A DNA stretch of 64,000 nt, from the NCBI RefSeq assembly GCF_030817495.1, contig NZ_JAUSZK010000001.1:3823001-3887000 (forward strand), read 5' to 3'. How positions within the stretch are numbered: position 1 is the stretch's first letter; every line of letters starts with the position of its first letter. The notes under the pieces are model-generated. The model ran no database searches. It was not told the DNA's origin and worked only from the letters and a program-made list of their open reading frames with translations. Source of the stretch: Streptomyces sp. V3I7 (lineage in GTDB: Bacteria > Actinomycetota > Actinomycetes > Streptomycetales > Streptomycetaceae). Shown here piece after piece: positions 55,089 through 64,000 of the stretch. A program made the translations under genes and the position numbers.

Positions 55089-56372
55089 GTGACCGAGCCC
55101 CTCTCCGAGAACACCGCCGATGTGATCGTCGTGGGCGCGGGGCCAGCCGGCTCCACGACCGCGTACCACCTCGCCCGGTCCGGACTCGACGTCCTCCTGC
55201 TGGAGAAGACCGAGTTCCCGCGCGAGAAGGTCTGCGGCGACGGCCTCACCCCGCGCGCCGTCAAGCAGCTCGTGGCGATGGGCATCGACATCTCCGAGGA
55301 GGCCGGCTGGCTGCGCAACAAGGGTCTGCGCATCATCGGCGGCGGCAGCCGGCTCCAGCTGGACTGGCCCGACCTCGCCTCCTTCCCGAACTACGGACTC
55401 GTGCGCAAGCGCGACGACTTCGACGAGCAGCTGGCCCGCCAGGCCCAGAAGGCGGGCGCGCGGCTGTACGAGCGCTGCAACGTCTCCGGCCCGATCGTCG
55501 ACAACCGCACCGGCCGGATCACCGGCGTGACCGCCAAGCTGGGCGAGGAGAAGCGCGAAGTCGCCTTCCACGCCCCGCTCGTGGTCGCCGCCGACGGCAA
55601 CTCCACGCGGCTGTCCCTGGCGATGGGCCTGCACCGCCGCGAGGACCGGCCGATGGGCGTGGCCGTGCGGACGTACTTCGAGTCCCCGCGCCACGACGAC
55701 GACTACCTGGAGTCCTGGCTGGAACTGTGGGACCGGCGCGGCCCCGAGAAGCGCCTGCTGCCCGGCTACGGCTGGATCTTCGGCATGGGCGACGGCACGT
55801 CCAACGTCGGCCTCGGCGTGCTCAACACCTCCGACTCCTTCAAGGAGCTGGACTGGCGCGAGGTGCTGAAGGCCTGGTGCGCCTCGATGCCCGAGGAGTG
55901 GGGCTACACGCCGGAGAACATGACCGGCCCGATCCGTGGCGCCGCGCTGCCCATGGCGTTCAACCGCCAGCCCCACTACACCAAGGGCCTGCTGCTCGTC
56001 GGCGACGCCGGCGGCCTGGTGAACCCCTTCAACGGCGAGGGCATCGCCTACGCCATGGAATCCGGCCAGATCGCCGCCGACGTCATCGTCCAGGCCCAGG
56101 CGCGGGCCACCCCCGGCCAGCGCGAACTGGCCCTGCAGCGCTACCCGCGCATCCTCAAGGACACCTACGGCGGCTACTACACGCTGGGCCGCGCCTTCGT
56201 GAAGCTCATCGGCAACCCGAAGGTCATGCAGATCGGCACGCAGCGCGGTCTGACCCACCCGGTCATGATGAAGTTCGTCCTCAAGCTCCTGGCCAACCTC
56301 ACCGACCCGACGGGCGGCGACGCGATGGACCGCGTCATCAACGCCCTGACGAAGGTGGCGCCGAAGGCATGA
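55089..56372 (+). CDS. Geranylgeranyl reductase family FAD protein
   Basis: This 427-residue FAD enzyme has the Rossmann motif VVGAGPAGSTTAYHLA, the DG motif (VCGDGLTPRAVK) and the family region LLLVGDAGGLVNPFNGEGI. Such reductases saturate isoprenoid chains. Near menG the likely job is partial hydrogenation of the menaquinone side chain (MenJ-like), typical of actinobacterial MK-9(Hx). GTG 55089 has GGGAG 8 bases upstream. A terminator follows (56395-56433). Confidence 0.9.
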   Translation: MTEPLSENTADVIVVGAGPAGSTTAYHLARSGLDVLLLEKTEFPREKVCGDGLTPRAVKQLVAMGIDISEEAGWLRNKGLRIIGGGSRLQLDWPDLASFPNYGLVRKRDDFDEQLARQAQKAGARLYERCNVSGPIVDNRTGRITGVTAKLGEEKREVAFHAPLVVAADGNSTRLSLAMGLHRREDRPMGVAVRTYFESPRHDDDYLESWLELWDRRGPEKRLLPGYGWIFGMGDGTSNVGLGVLNTSDSFKELDWREVLKAWCASMPEEWGYTPENMTGPIRGAALPMAFNRQPHYTKGLLLVGDAGGLVNPFNGEGIAYAMESGQIAADVIVQAQARATPGQRELALQRYPRILKDTYGGYYTLGRAFVKLIGNPKVMQIGTQRGLTHPVMMKFVLKLLANLTDPTGGDAMDRVINALTKVAPKA

Positions 56373-56394
56373 CCCCGCGCTGAGACACCGACCG

Positions 56395-56433
56395 GGCGGC
56401 CCGGCGGGACGTACGCCGTCCTGCCGGGCCGCC
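56395..56433 (+). terminator. Hairpin terminator after geranylgeranyl reductase
   Basis: GGCGGCCCGGCGGGAC (56395-56410) pairs with GTCCTGCCGGGCCGCC (56418-56433) with a single G-T wobble and a 7-base loop. It is 23 bases after the stop codon. Confidence 0.75.
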
Positions 56434-56480
56434 GGTGTTCTCTGCCCGTGGGGTAGCCCGTTGGGACGAGGGGCACGCCG

Positions 56481-56515
56481 AAGGGACCGCCGCCGTCGTA
56501 CGGCCGCGGTCCCCT
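56481..56515 (-). terminator. Hairpin terminator after NlpC/P60 gene
   Basis: AAGGGACCGC (56481-56490) pairs with GCGGTCCCCTT (56506-56516) with one bulged C. On the minus strand it is about 30 bases past the NlpC/P60 stop. Confidence 0.55.
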
Positions 56516-56544
56516 TCGTCTGCGTCAGTGCGCCCGAGCGGGGC

Positions 56545-57366
56545 TCAGAGCACGCGCACGGCGCCGGTCGGCGGGTCGTACGAGAGCGGCTTCTCCACGA
56601 CGCCCGTGGAGGGGTTCTGCGCGCCGACGAACATGCCGTCGCCGACGTACACGCCCACGTGGTACGCGCTGCCCGCGCTGCCCCAGTAGAGGATGTCGCC
56701 CGGCTGAAGGCTGTCCAGCGAGACCTGGGTGCCGGCGGTCGACTGGTCCTGCGAGACGCGCGGCAGGCTGACGCCGACCTGCTTGAAGGCGGCCTGGACG
56801 AGGCCCGAGCAGTCCCACGAGTTGGGGCCCGTGCCACCGGAGACGTACGCGTCACCGATCTGCGCCTTCACGAACGAGATGACCGAGGCGGCCGAACCGG
56901 TGCCGACGGACGCGCTCACGCTCGCGCCCGAGTCCGACGTGGAGACGGAGGCCGAGGCGGAGAGCTTGGCACGCTCCGCGGTGCGCGAGGCGCGCTCGGC
57001 GGCGGCCTGACGGGCCTCCTCGGCGGCCTTCTTGCGGGCCTCCGCCTGCTTCTTGGCGTCGGCGAGGTCCGCCTTGGCCTGCTTCGCGGCCTTTGCGGCG
57101 GCCGCGTCGCGCTCGGCCTGCAACTCGTAGTCGGCGGCGGCCATCTGCGTGGCGTCGGCGGACTGAGCGACCTGGACGGCCATGTCGGCCGTCAGGGTGG
57201 GCAGTTCAAGGGTCTGCGTCACCGGCTCGGCGGCGCTGGCCGAGCCGGACGCCCCGGCAACTGCCAGGGTGCTGAGAACGCCACCGGCAACTCCGGCCCG
57301 CATCGCGATTTTCGACGTGCTGCGGCGGGGCTTCCGGTGGCTGCGTATGTGAGCGGTGTGGGACAT
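56545..57366 (-). CDS. Secreted NlpC/P60 peptidoglycan hydrolase
   Basis: This 273-residue exported hydrolase has a signal peptide (basic MSHTAHIRSHRKPRRS, hydrophobic core, cleavage near ASAAEP). A coiled coil follows (about 70-125, ELQAERDAAAAKAAKQAK), then a Ser/Ala linker and an NlpC/P60 catalytic domain with Cys 186 (WDCSGLVQAAF) and His in YHVGVYVGDGM. It cuts peptidoglycan peptide bonds. The start could extend to 57423. The upstream 57367-58134 gap has several palindromes but no clear c-di-AMP riboswitch. Confidence 0.9.
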   Translation of the reverse strand: MSHTAHIRSHRKPRRSTSKIAMRAGVAGGVLSTLAVAGASGSASAAEPVTQTLELPTLTADMAVQVAQSADATQMAAADYELQAERDAAAAKAAKQAKADLADAKKQAEARKKAAEEARQAAAERASRTAERAKLSASASVSTSDSGASVSASVGTGSAASVISFVKAQIGDAYVSGGTGPNSWDCSGLVQAAFKQVGVSLPRVSQDQSTAGTQVSLDSLQPGDILYWGSAGSAYHVGVYVGDGMFVGAQNPSTGVVEKPLSYDPPTGAVRVL

Positions 57367-57778
57367 GGGAACAACCGGTATCAGGGACTCCTTCATATCT
57401 TCAAGAAACGTGGGCTGCGCCACAGTTGCTCAATAGGTCCCGTGAATCCCGGGCGTGTCGCTCTTTATTGACGCCGGAACGGACATTGCGGGCGGGGTTG
57501 ATCGTACCCGTGATCACGGTGTTTCGTCATTACGCCCGAATTGCCCGCCGTCTACCACTGGTTGCGGTCTGTGGCCAAGCTCGGTTTCGTGACACCTCGT
57601 CCGCATGTGACGGAGGTCACGGAACGGTCACCGTGGGGGTCGCGTCCCGCGTGTGCGCACCGCGTGCCGAACGGGGTGCGGAAGTTCGTGAATGTGCGCA
57701 CGCGTCCACATCGCGCTCCGCCCCTCCCTCCGACGTGTGAACGCGGGTCTCTATCAGTCCGCCCGATCCAGCACCAAT

Positions 57779-57810
57779 TTGCATGCAAGAGAAGCATCTT
57801 GATATTGAGA
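57779..57810. promoter_or_regulatory. Two palindromes in NlpC-nuoA intergenic region
   Basis: TTGCATGCAA (57779-57788) is a perfect palindrome. TCTTGATATTGAGA (57797-57810) is an imperfect one, MarR-like in form. Both lie in the 768-bp gap between the divergent NlpC/P60 and nuo genes. Function is unknown. CCGTGATCACGG lies nearer the NlpC/P60 gene. Confidence 0.3.
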
Positions 57811-57977
57811 CGACCCCTCTGACCTGCGACGGCGAGCGAAAATGTCACCTCTGGTGATCGCTCGAACGCTTCGCGTGCGAAGATCACCGCTCATCCGACT
57901 TCATGATCCTTCGTCAGGTGGTGGAGATCACAAAGCTTGTGTAATACCCCGTGTCGCAGATCACAGACCGGCGGGCA

Positions 57978-58015
57978 TAGGATGCGAGGCAGTTGGGCTT
58001 GTGACCTGCTTCACA
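57978..58015 (+). promoter_or_regulatory. nuo promoter with Rex-type operator
   Basis: TAGGAT (57978-57983) fits a -10 box. TGTGACCTGCTTCACA (58000-58015) is a TGTGA-N6-TCACA palindrome like the Rex operator. Rex senses NADH/NAD and is known in Streptomyces to control nuo and cyd genes. Here the site is just after the predicted start, where a repressor would block. The assignment rests on motif and position. Confidence 0.6.
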
Positions 58016-58134
58016 TGTTCTCGATCTTCGCCCGTGACGAGCGTGACGAGTGGGGCTCCTGAGACGGATGGGGCGGGTTTGGGTCCGATGCCAATCCGCC
58101 AGCAGTCAGTGCCGACTGAGAGGAGCGAGGAGCG

Positions 58135-58494
58135 GTGAACGCGTATGCGCCCATCCTCGTACTGGGAGCCCTCGGGGCAGGCTTTGCGATCTTCTCCGTG
58201 ATCATGGCCGCGCTGATCGGGCCGAAGCGGTACAACCGCGCCAGGCTCGAGGCCTATGAATGCGGTATCGAGCCGACCCCCACGCCGGTCGGCGGCGGGC
58301 GCTTCCCCATCAAGTACTACCTGACGGCGATGCTCTTCATCGTCTTCGACATCGAGATCGTCTTCCTCTACCCCTGGGCCGTCACCTTCGACGCCCTGGG
58401 TGTTTTCGGGCTCGTGGAGATGCTGCTCTTCGTGCTCACCGTCTTCGTCGCGTACGCGTACGTGTGGCGGCGCGGCGGCCTGGAATGGGACTGA
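58135..58494 (+). CDS. nuoA: NADH-quinone oxidoreductase subunit A
   Basis: This 119-residue subunit of complex I is a three-helix membrane protein with the family motif YECGIEP and FDIEIVFLYPW. It begins the nuo operon. GTG 58135 follows GAGGAGCG; the upstream start is settled by the next gene spacing (nuoB 13 bases on). Complex I passes NADH electrons to menaquinone made by the Mqn genes in this window. Confidence 0.97.
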   Translation: MNAYAPILVLGALGAGFAIFSVIMAALIGPKRYNRARLEAYECGIEPTPTPVGGGRFPIKYYLTAMLFIVFDIEIVFLYPWAVTFDALGVFGLVEMLLFVLTVFVAYAYVWRRGGLEWD

Positions 58495-58507
58495 GGGGCC
58501 TTAGGAC

Positions 58508-59062
58508 ATGGGACTCGAAGAAAAGCTGCCGAGCGGCTTCCTGCTGACGACCGTCGAGCAGGCCGCGGGCTGGGTGCGCAAGGCGTCCGTCTTCCCCGCC
58601 ACGTTCGGCCTCGCCTGCTGCGCCATCGAGATGATGACCACCGGCGCCGGCCGCTACGACCTCGCGCGCTTCGGCATGGAGGTGTTCCGCGGCTCACCGC
58701 GCCAGGCGGACCTCATGATCGTCGCGGGCCGGGTCAGCCAGAAGATGGCGCCGGTGCTGCGGCAGGTCTATGACCAGATGCCGAACCCCAAGTGGGTCAT
58801 CTCCATGGGCGTCTGCGCCTCCTCGGGCGGCATGTTCAACAACTACGCGATCGTCCAGGGCGTCGACCACGTCGTCCCGGTCGACATCTATCTCCCCGGC
58901 TGCCCGCCCCGCCCCGAGATGCTGATCGACGCGATCCTCAAGCTCCACCAGAAGATCCAGTCCTCCAAGCTCGGCGTCAACGCCGAGGAGGCCGCCCGCG
59001 AGGCGGAGGAGGCGGCGCTCAAGGCACTGCCCACGATCGAGATGAAGGGGCTGCTGCGGTGA
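58508..59062 (+). CDS. nuoB: NADH-quinone oxidoreductase subunit B
   Basis: This 184-residue subunit carries iron-sulphur cluster N2 with the vicinal pair LACC ([10 protein letters not shown]) and further Cys in MGVCASSGG and PGCPPRPE. N2 is the direct electron donor to quinone. Its stop overlaps the nuoC start by 4 bases (GTGA). Confidence 0.97.
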   Translation: MGLEEKLPSGFLLTTVEQAAGWVRKASVFPATFGLACCAIEMMTTGAGRYDLARFGMEVFRGSPRQADLMIVAGRVSQKMAPVLRQVYDQMPNPKWVISMGVCASSGGMFNNYAIVQGVDHVVPVDIYLPGCPPRPEMLIDAILKLHQKIQSSKLGVNAEEAAREAEEAALKALPTIEMKGLLR

Positions 59063-59829
59063 GCGACGCACACGGCACCAGCGGTGCGAACGGCGTGAAC
59101 GGCTCGAACGGGGTCAACCCCGAGAAGGACCTCTCCGCCTCCAACCTCCCCGGCCAGCGCGGCCAGGGGGGCGAGGAGATCCGCGTCCAGCGCGGCATGT
59201 TCGGCGCCAACAACGGCGGCGACACCTCCGGTTACGGCGGCCTGGTCCGCTCGGTCCGACTCCCGGGACCGGCGGCCCGCCCCTACGGCGGCTGGTTCGA
59301 CGAGGTCGCCGACGAGCTGGAGGGCGCGCTGGAGGAGCAGGGCCTCGTGCCCGGCAACGCCATCGAGAAGACGGTCATCGACCGCGGCGAACTCACCTTC
59401 CACATCGAGCGCGAGCACCTGGTCCGCGTCGCCCGCACCCTGCGAGACGACCCGGCGCTGCGCTTCGAGCTGTGCACCGGCGTCAGCGGCGTCCACTACC
59501 TGAGCGACAAGGGCCGCGAGCTGCACGCCGTCTACCACCTGCGCTCGATCACCCACAACCGGCTGATCCGCCTGGAGTCCAGTGCTCCCGACAGCGACCC
59601 GCACCTGCCGTCCCTGGTCCCGGTCTATCCGACCAACGACTGGCACGAGCGGGAGACCTACGACTTCTTCGGGATCGTCTTCGACGGTCACCCGGCCCTG
59701 ACGCGGATCATGATGCCGGACGACTGGCAGGGCCATCCGCAGCGCAAGGACTACCCCCTCGGCGGCATCCCCGTCGAGTACAAGGGCGCCCAGATCCCGG
59801 CTCCGGACCAGCGGAGGTCGTACTCGTGA
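59059..59829 (+). CDS. nuoC: NADH-quinone oxidoreductase subunit C
   Basis: This 256-residue subunit has a 30-kDa domain ([18 protein letters not shown] and [15 protein letters not shown]). A Gly/Asn/Ser-rich N-terminal extension of about 50 residues ([15 protein letters not shown]) is probably disordered. GTG 59059 lies inside the nuoB stop. Its own stop overlaps nuoD. Confidence 0.95.
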   Translation: MSDAHGTSGANGVNGSNGVNPEKDLSASNLPGQRGQGGEEIRVQRGMFGANNGGDTSGYGGLVRSVRLPGPAARPYGGWFDEVADELEGALEEQGLVPGNAIEKTVIDRGELTFHIEREHLVRVARTLRDDPALRFELCTGVSGVHYLSDKGRELHAVYHLRSITHNRLIRLESSAPDSDPHLPSLVPVYPTNDWHERETYDFFGIVFDGHPALTRIMMPDDWQGHPQRKDYPLGGIPVEYKGAQIPAPDQRRSYS

Positions 59830-61151
59830 GCAGCACGCAGTCAGCATCCGCCCGTGACACCACCGAGGGCGCCGTCTACACGGTCACCGGTGGCGACTGG
59901 GACGAGGTCGTCGAGTCCGCGGCCCGCGCCGACGACGAGCGCATCGTCGTCAACATGGGTCCGCAGCACCCGTCCACCCACGGGGTGCTCCGCCTGATCC
60001 TGGAGATCGAGGGCGAGACGGTCACCGAGGCCCGCTGCGGCATCGGCTACCTCCACACCGGCATCGAGAAGAACCTCGAGTACCGGACGTGGACGCAGGG
60101 CACCACGTTCGTGACGCGCATGGACTACCTGACGTCCTTCTTCAACGAGGCCGCCTACTGCCTCGCCGTGGAGAAGCTCCTCGGCATCGAGGACGAGATC
60201 ACCGAGCGCACGAACATCATCCGGGTGCTCCTGATGGAGCTGAACCGGCTCTCCTCCCACCTGGTGTGCATCGCCACCGGCGGCATGGAGCTCGGCGCGA
60301 CCACGATCATGATCTACGGATTCCGTGACCGCGAGATGATCCTCGACATCTACGAGCTCATCACGGGCCTTCGGATGAACCACGCGTACATCCGCCCCGG
60401 CGGACTCGCCCAGGACCTGCCGCCCGGCGCGGTGGACCAGATCCGCGAGTTCATCAAGAAGATGAAGAAGAACCTCCCGGAGTACGACAAGCTCGCCACC
60501 GGGAACCCCATCTTCAAGGCCCGTATGCAGGACGTCGGCTACCTCGACCTGGCCGGCTGCATGGCCCTCGGCGTCACCGGCCCGATCCTGCGCTCCACCG
60601 GCCTGCCGCACGACCTGCGCAAGACGCAGCCGTACTGCGGCTACGAGACGTACGACTTCGACGTCCCGACCGCCGACACCTGCGACGCCTACGGCCGCTT
60701 CCTGATCCGCCTGGAGGAGATGCGCCAGTCGCTCGGGATCATCGAGCAGTGCCTGGACAGGCTCCAGCCCGGCCCGGTCATGGTCGCCGACAAGAAGATC
60801 GCCTGGCCCGCCCAACTCGCCCTGGGACCGGACGGACTGGGCAACTCCCTCGACCACATCAAGAAGATCATGGGCACCTCCATGGAGGCTCTGATCCACC
60901 ACTTCAAGCTGGTCACCGAGGGCTTCCGCGTCCCGCCGGGACAGACATACGCGGCGGTCGAGTCGCCCAAGGGCGAGCTCGGGGTGCACGCGGTCTCCGA
61001 CGGCGGCACCCGCCCCTACCGGGTCCACTTCCGCGACCCGTCCTTCACCAACCTGCAGGCCATGGCGGCGATGTGCGAGGGCGGCCAGGTCGCCGACGTC
61101 ATCGTCGCCGTCGCGTCCATCGACCCCGTGATGGGAGGCGTCGACCGGTGA
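59826..61151 (+). CDS. nuoD: NADH-quinone oxidoreductase subunit D
   Basis: This 441-residue 49-kDa-type subunit lines the quinone site of complex I. Signatures: [15 protein letters not shown] and [16 protein letters not shown] at the N-terminus, and [13 protein letters not shown] at the C-terminus. GTG 59826 overlaps the nuoC stop, and nuoE starts in its stop. Confidence 0.97.
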   Translation: MSSTQSASARDTTEGAVYTVTGGDWDEVVESAARADDERIVVNMGPQHPSTHGVLRLILEIEGETVTEARCGIGYLHTGIEKNLEYRTWTQGTTFVTRMDYLTSFFNEAAYCLAVEKLLGIEDEITERTNIIRVLLMELNRLSSHLVCIATGGMELGATTIMIYGFRDREMILDIYELITGLRMNHAYIRPGGLAQDLPPGAVDQIREFIKKMKKNLPEYDKLATGNPIFKARMQDVGYLDLAGCMALGVTGPILRSTGLPHDLRKTQPYCGYETYDFDVPTADTCDAYGRFLIRLEEMRQSLGIIEQCLDRLQPGPVMVADKKIAWPAQLALGPDGLGNSLDHIKKIMGTSMEALIHHFKLVTEGFRVPPGQTYAAVESPKGELGVHAVSDGGTRPYRVHFRDPSFTNLQAMAAMCEGGQVADVIVAVASIDPVMGGVDR

Positions 61152-62011
61152 CCACCAGTTCTTCGGAGCGGGGCGTCAGCCTGGGCATGCCCGAACTGCC
61201 CGCCCCCGCGTATCCGGACGACGTCCGGGCCCGGCTGGAGACGGAGGCCCGCGAGATCATCGCGCGCTACCCCGACTCCCGTTCCGCGCTCCTGCCGTTG
61301 CTGCATCTCGTGCAGTCGGAGGAGGGCTACGTCACGCGCACCGGGATGCGGTTCTGCGCGGACGTGCTGGAGCTGACCACGGCCGAGGTCACCGCGGTCG
61401 CCACCTTCTACACCATGTACCGGCGCAAGCCGAGTGGTGACTACCAGGTGGGCGTCTGCACCAACACGCTGTGCGCGGTCATGGGCGGCGACGCGATCTT
61501 CGAGTCCCTCCAGGAGCACCTCGGCGTCGGCAACGGCGAGACCACCGACGACGGCAAGGTCACCCTGGAGCACATCGAGTGCAACGCGGCCTGCGACTAC
61601 GCGCCGGTCGTGATGGTCAACTGGGAGTTCTTCGACAACCAGACCCCGGCCAGCGCCACCCGCCTCGTCGACGACCTCCGCGCGGGGCGGCCCGTCGAGC
61701 CCACGCGCGGGGCGCGCCTGTGCACCTTCAAGGAGACCGCCCGGATCCTCGCCGGCTTCCCCGACGAGCGGCCGGGCGCCGTCGAGGAGGGCGGCAGCGC
61801 GGGACCCGCCTCGCTGGTGGGACTCCGGCTGGCCAGGGGAGAGGCCGCGCGCGTGGTGCATCCGCGGGACGGCGGACCCCACGACGAACCGCAGGACACG
61901 GTGCACGAGCCGTCCCCGGCCGAGCACCTCAGCTCGCACGACGCGCCGCTCGACACCTCGGCCTCGGACCCCGCGCACCCGGCCGGGCCTACCGCAGAGG
62001 AGGGGGAGTGA
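61148..62011 (+). CDS. nuoE: NADH-quinone oxidoreductase subunit E
   Basis: This 287-residue thioredoxin-like [2Fe-2S] subunit has ligands in [13 protein letters not shown] and [10 protein letters not shown]. Residues beyond about 205 form a charged, Pro/His/Asp-rich tail not needed for the fold, making it longer than usual. GTG 61148 overlaps nuoD. The stop overlaps nuoF by one base (TGATG). Confidence 0.95.
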   Translation: MTTSSSERGVSLGMPELPAPAYPDDVRARLETEAREIIARYPDSRSALLPLLHLVQSEEGYVTRTGMRFCADVLELTTAEVTAVATFYTMYRRKPSGDYQVGVCTNTLCAVMGGDAIFESLQEHLGVGNGETTDDGKVTLEHIECNAACDYAPVVMVNWEFFDNQTPASATRLVDDLRAGRPVEPTRGARLCTFKETARILAGFPDERPGAVEEGGSAGPASLVGLRLARGEAARVVHPRDGGPHDEPQDTVHEPSPAEHLSSHDAPLDTSASDPAHPAGPTAEEGE

Positions 62012-63357
62012 TGACGGTGGCACCCGAGATCAAGGACCCCAGTCCCGAGAAGCTGCTCGCACCGGTGCTGTCCGCCTTCTGGGACGAGGACAGGTCCTGG
62101 ACGCTGGACGTGTACCGCAGGCACGAGGGGTACGAGGGGCTCCGCAAGGCGCTCGCCATGTCGCCGGACGACCTGATCGCGTACGTGAAGGACTCCGGTC
62201 TGCGCGGGCGCGGCGGCGCCGGGTTCCCGACGGGAATGAAGTGGCAGTTCATTCCCCAGGGCGACGGAAAGCCGCACTATCTAGTTGTCAACGCCGACGA
62301 GTCGGAGCCCGGGACCTGTAAGGACATCCCGCTCCTCTTCGCGAACCCGCATAGCCTCATCGAGGGCATGGTGATTGCGTGTTATGCCATCAGGTCGTCT
62401 CATGCCTTCATCTATCTGCGTGGTGAAGTAGTCCCCGTATTGCGGCGGTTGCACGAGGCCGTGCGCGAGGCCTACGAGGCGGGCTTCCTGGGCGAGAACA
62501 TCCTGGGCAGCGGACTCGACCTCGACATCACCGTGCACGCGGGTGCGGGCGCGTACATCTGCGGTGAGGAGACCGCGCTGCTCGACTCGCTCGAGGGCCG
62601 CCGTGGTCAACCGCGGCTCCGTCCCCCTTTCCCTGCGGTGGAAGGCCTCTACGCCTGTCCGACTGTGGTGAATAACGTCGAATCGATCGCGTCAGTTCCC
62701 GCCATCCTGAACAACGGCAAGGAATGGTTCAGGTCGATGGGCAGCGAGAAGTCCCCCGGCTTCACGCTCTACTCGCTCAGCGGCCACGTCGCGAGCCCCG
62801 GCCAGTACGAGGCACCGCTCGGCATCACCCTGCGCCAGCTCCTCGACATGAGCGGCGGGATGCGCCGCGGCCACCGCCTCAAGTTCTGGACGCCGGGCGG
62901 CTCCTCCACGCCGATGTTCACCGACGAGCACCTCGACGTCCCCCTCGACTACGAGGGAGTGGGCGCCGCCGGTTCCATGCTCGGCACCAAGGCGCTCCAG
63001 TGCTTCGACGAGACGACCTGCGTGGTCCGCGCGGTCACCCGCTGGACCGAGTTCTACGCCCACGAGTCCTGCGGCAAGTGCACGCCCTGCCGCGAAGGCA
63101 CGTACTGGCTCGTGCAGTTGCTGCGTGACATCGAGGCCGGCAAGGGCGTCATGTCCGATCTCGACAAGCTGAACGACATCGCCGACAACATCAACGGCAA
63201 GTCGTTCTGCGCCCTCGGCGACGGCGCCGCCTCGCCGATCTTCTCCTCGCTCAAGTACTTCCGCGAGGAGTACGAGCAGCACATCACGGGCCGGGGCTGC
63301 CCCTTCGACCCGGCAAAGTCGACGGCCTGGGCGGACCGCCCGGAGGTGAACGCATGA
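62011..63357 (+). CDS. nuoF: NADH-quinone oxidoreductase subunit F
   Basis: This 448-residue NADH- and FMN-binding subunit has [10 protein letters not shown] (66-75), the FMN region [12 protein letters not shown] and the [4Fe-4S] motif CGKCTPC (354-360). Codon use is odd in two patches, about 62275-62465 and 62590-62710, with many A/T third positions (TAT, CTA, GTT, CAT, TGT) against the surrounding GC3. The stop overlaps nuoG (ATGA). Confidence 0.97.
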   Translation: MTVAPEIKDPSPEKLLAPVLSAFWDEDRSWTLDVYRRHEGYEGLRKALAMSPDDLIAYVKDSGLRGRGGAGFPTGMKWQFIPQGDGKPHYLVVNADESEPGTCKDIPLLFANPHSLIEGMVIACYAIRSSHAFIYLRGEVVPVLRRLHEAVREAYEAGFLGENILGSGLDLDITVHAGAGAYICGEETALLDSLEGRRGQPRLRPPFPAVEGLYACPTVVNNVESIASVPAILNNGKEWFRSMGSEKSPGFTLYSLSGHVASPGQYEAPLGITLRQLLDMSGGMRRGHRLKFWTPGGSSTPMFTDEHLDVPLDYEGVGAAGSMLGTKALQCFDETTCVVRAVTRWTEFYAHESCGKCTPCREGTYWLVQLLRDIEAGKGVMSDLDKLNDIADNINGKSFCALGDGAASPIFSSLKYFREEYEQHITGRGCPFDPAKSTAWADRPEVNA

Positions 63358-64000
63358 CCGTGACCACGAGCGCTCCCTCCGGAGGGGGAGCGGCGGCGGT
63401 CCCGCCGGAGGACCTCGTCACGCTGACGATCGACGGCGTGGAGCTCAGCGTGCCCAAGGGCACGCTGGTCATCCGGGCCGCCGAACAGCTCGGCATCGAG
63501 ATCCCGCGCTTCTGCGACCACCCGCTCCTCGCCCCGGCCGGCGCCTGCCGTCAGTGCATCGTCGAGGTCGAGGGCCAGCGCAAGCCGATGGCGTCCTGCA
63601 CGATCACATGCACCGACGGCATGGTCGTGAAGACCCAGCTCACCTCACCCGTCGCCGAGAAGGCCCAGAAGGGTGTGATGGAGCTGCTGCTCATCAACCA
63701 CCCGCTGGACTGCCCGGTCTGCGACAAGGGCGGCGAGTGCCCGCTGCAGAACCAGGCCATGTCGCACGGCAACGCCGAGTCGCGCTTCGAGGGGAAGAAG
63801 CGGACGTTCGAGAAGCCCGTCGCGATCTCCACGCAGGTGCTGCTCGACCGTGAGCGCTGTGTGCTGTGCGCCCGCTGCACCCGGTTCTCCAACCAGATCG
63901 CGGGCGACCCGATGATCGAGCTGCTGGAGCGGGGCGCGCTGCAGCAGGTCGGCACCGGTGAGGGCGACCCCTTCGAGTCGTACTTCTCCGGGAACACCAT
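63354..64000 (+). CDS. nuoG: NADH-quinone oxidoreductase subunit G (partial)
   Basis: The first 215 or so residues of the iron-sulphur subunit G are seen. They show [2Fe-2S] ligands Cys 54, 65, 68 ([16 protein letters not shown]) and Cys 82 or 86, then the HxxxC-type N5 region [17 protein letters not shown] and the four-Cys [12 protein letters not shown] 63354 overlaps the nuoF stop. It continues past the window. Confidence 0.96.
   Translation, partial: MTVTTSAPSGGGAAAVPPEDLVTLTIDGVELSVPKGTLVIRAAEQLGIEIPRFCDHPLLAPAGACRQCIVEVEGQRKPMASCTITCTDGMVVKTQLTSPVAEKAQKGVMELLLINHPLDCPVCDKGGECPLQNQAMSHGNAESRFEGKKRTFEKPVAISTQVLLDRERCVLCARCTRFSNQIAGDPMIELLERGALQQVGTGEGDPFESYFSGNT

Noticed and set aside
57367..58134. 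c-di-AMP (ydaO) riboswitch before NlpC/P60
   Set aside because: Such switches occur before Streptomyces wall hydrolase genes, but I could not find the conserved core here.

Overview
The window is a stretch of actinobacterial chromosome, almost certainly Streptomyces. The evidence is very high GC with strongly GC-biased third codon positions, frequent GTG starts, many 4-base ATGA/GTGA stop-start overlaps, leaderless -10 boxes, a class I lysyl-tRNA synthetase, the futalosine (Mqn) route to menaquinone, and Streptomyces-typical families (DUF2637, DUF3558, DUF5753, FxsT-like proteins). No rRNA, tRNA or true CRISPR array was seen.

Layout. Positions 1-1428 hold a divergent pair, an XRE/DUF5753 regulator and an ATPase-type anti-sigma-like protein, around a perfect inverted repeat. 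1557-5204 holds divergent argS and lysS. 5274-8672 holds a DUF2637 membrane protein and two DUF3558 lipoproteins. 8925-9977 holds the 3' scrap of an rtcB gene next to a LAGLIDADG endonuclease. 10153-14610 is mixed: an SDR, YnfA, a secreted protein, a two-component system and a small membrane protein.

The most unusual region is 14858-25830. A small precursor-like peptide (FxSxx/FxsA-like leader) is translationally coupled to an HExxH enzyme of the peptide beta-hydroxylase type. These converge, with overlapping stop codons, on a tightly coupled four-gene operon: trypsin-EAD, a VMAP-like protein, a MoxR AAA+ ATPase, and a 1511-residue vWA/SAV_2336-NB-ARC-TPR protein. This resembles the vWA-MoxR-VMAP conflict systems and the FxSxx RiPP systems together, but no radical SAM maturase is in the window.

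From 26398 onward the window is mostly respiration. There is hemL and a histidine phosphatase, a deacetylase-like lipoprotein, and a System II cytochrome c maturation operon (resA, ccdA, resB, ccsB; ccsB is frameshifted). Menaquinone genes follow: mqnL, mqnP, the ubiX-like gene, mqnE, mqnA, mqnC, menG and a geranylgeranyl reductase. mqnB and mqnD are not here. The window ends in a nuoABCDEFG operon behind a Rex-type operator. Heme, cytochrome c, menaquinone and complex I thus lie in one neighbourhood, interspersed with a fungal-type cytosine deaminase, a frameshifted condensation-domain protein, an acyl-CoA synthetase, a cold-shock gene and others.

Mobile or scar-like features: two neighbouring MITE-like elements with long terminal inverted repeats (44537-44986), a 46-bp hybrid relative after the histidine kinase (14185-14230), and an orphan type I-E-like CRISPR repeat inside a 16-bp direct duplication between mqnL and mqnP. 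Family names are from recognition by eye; no database search was run.
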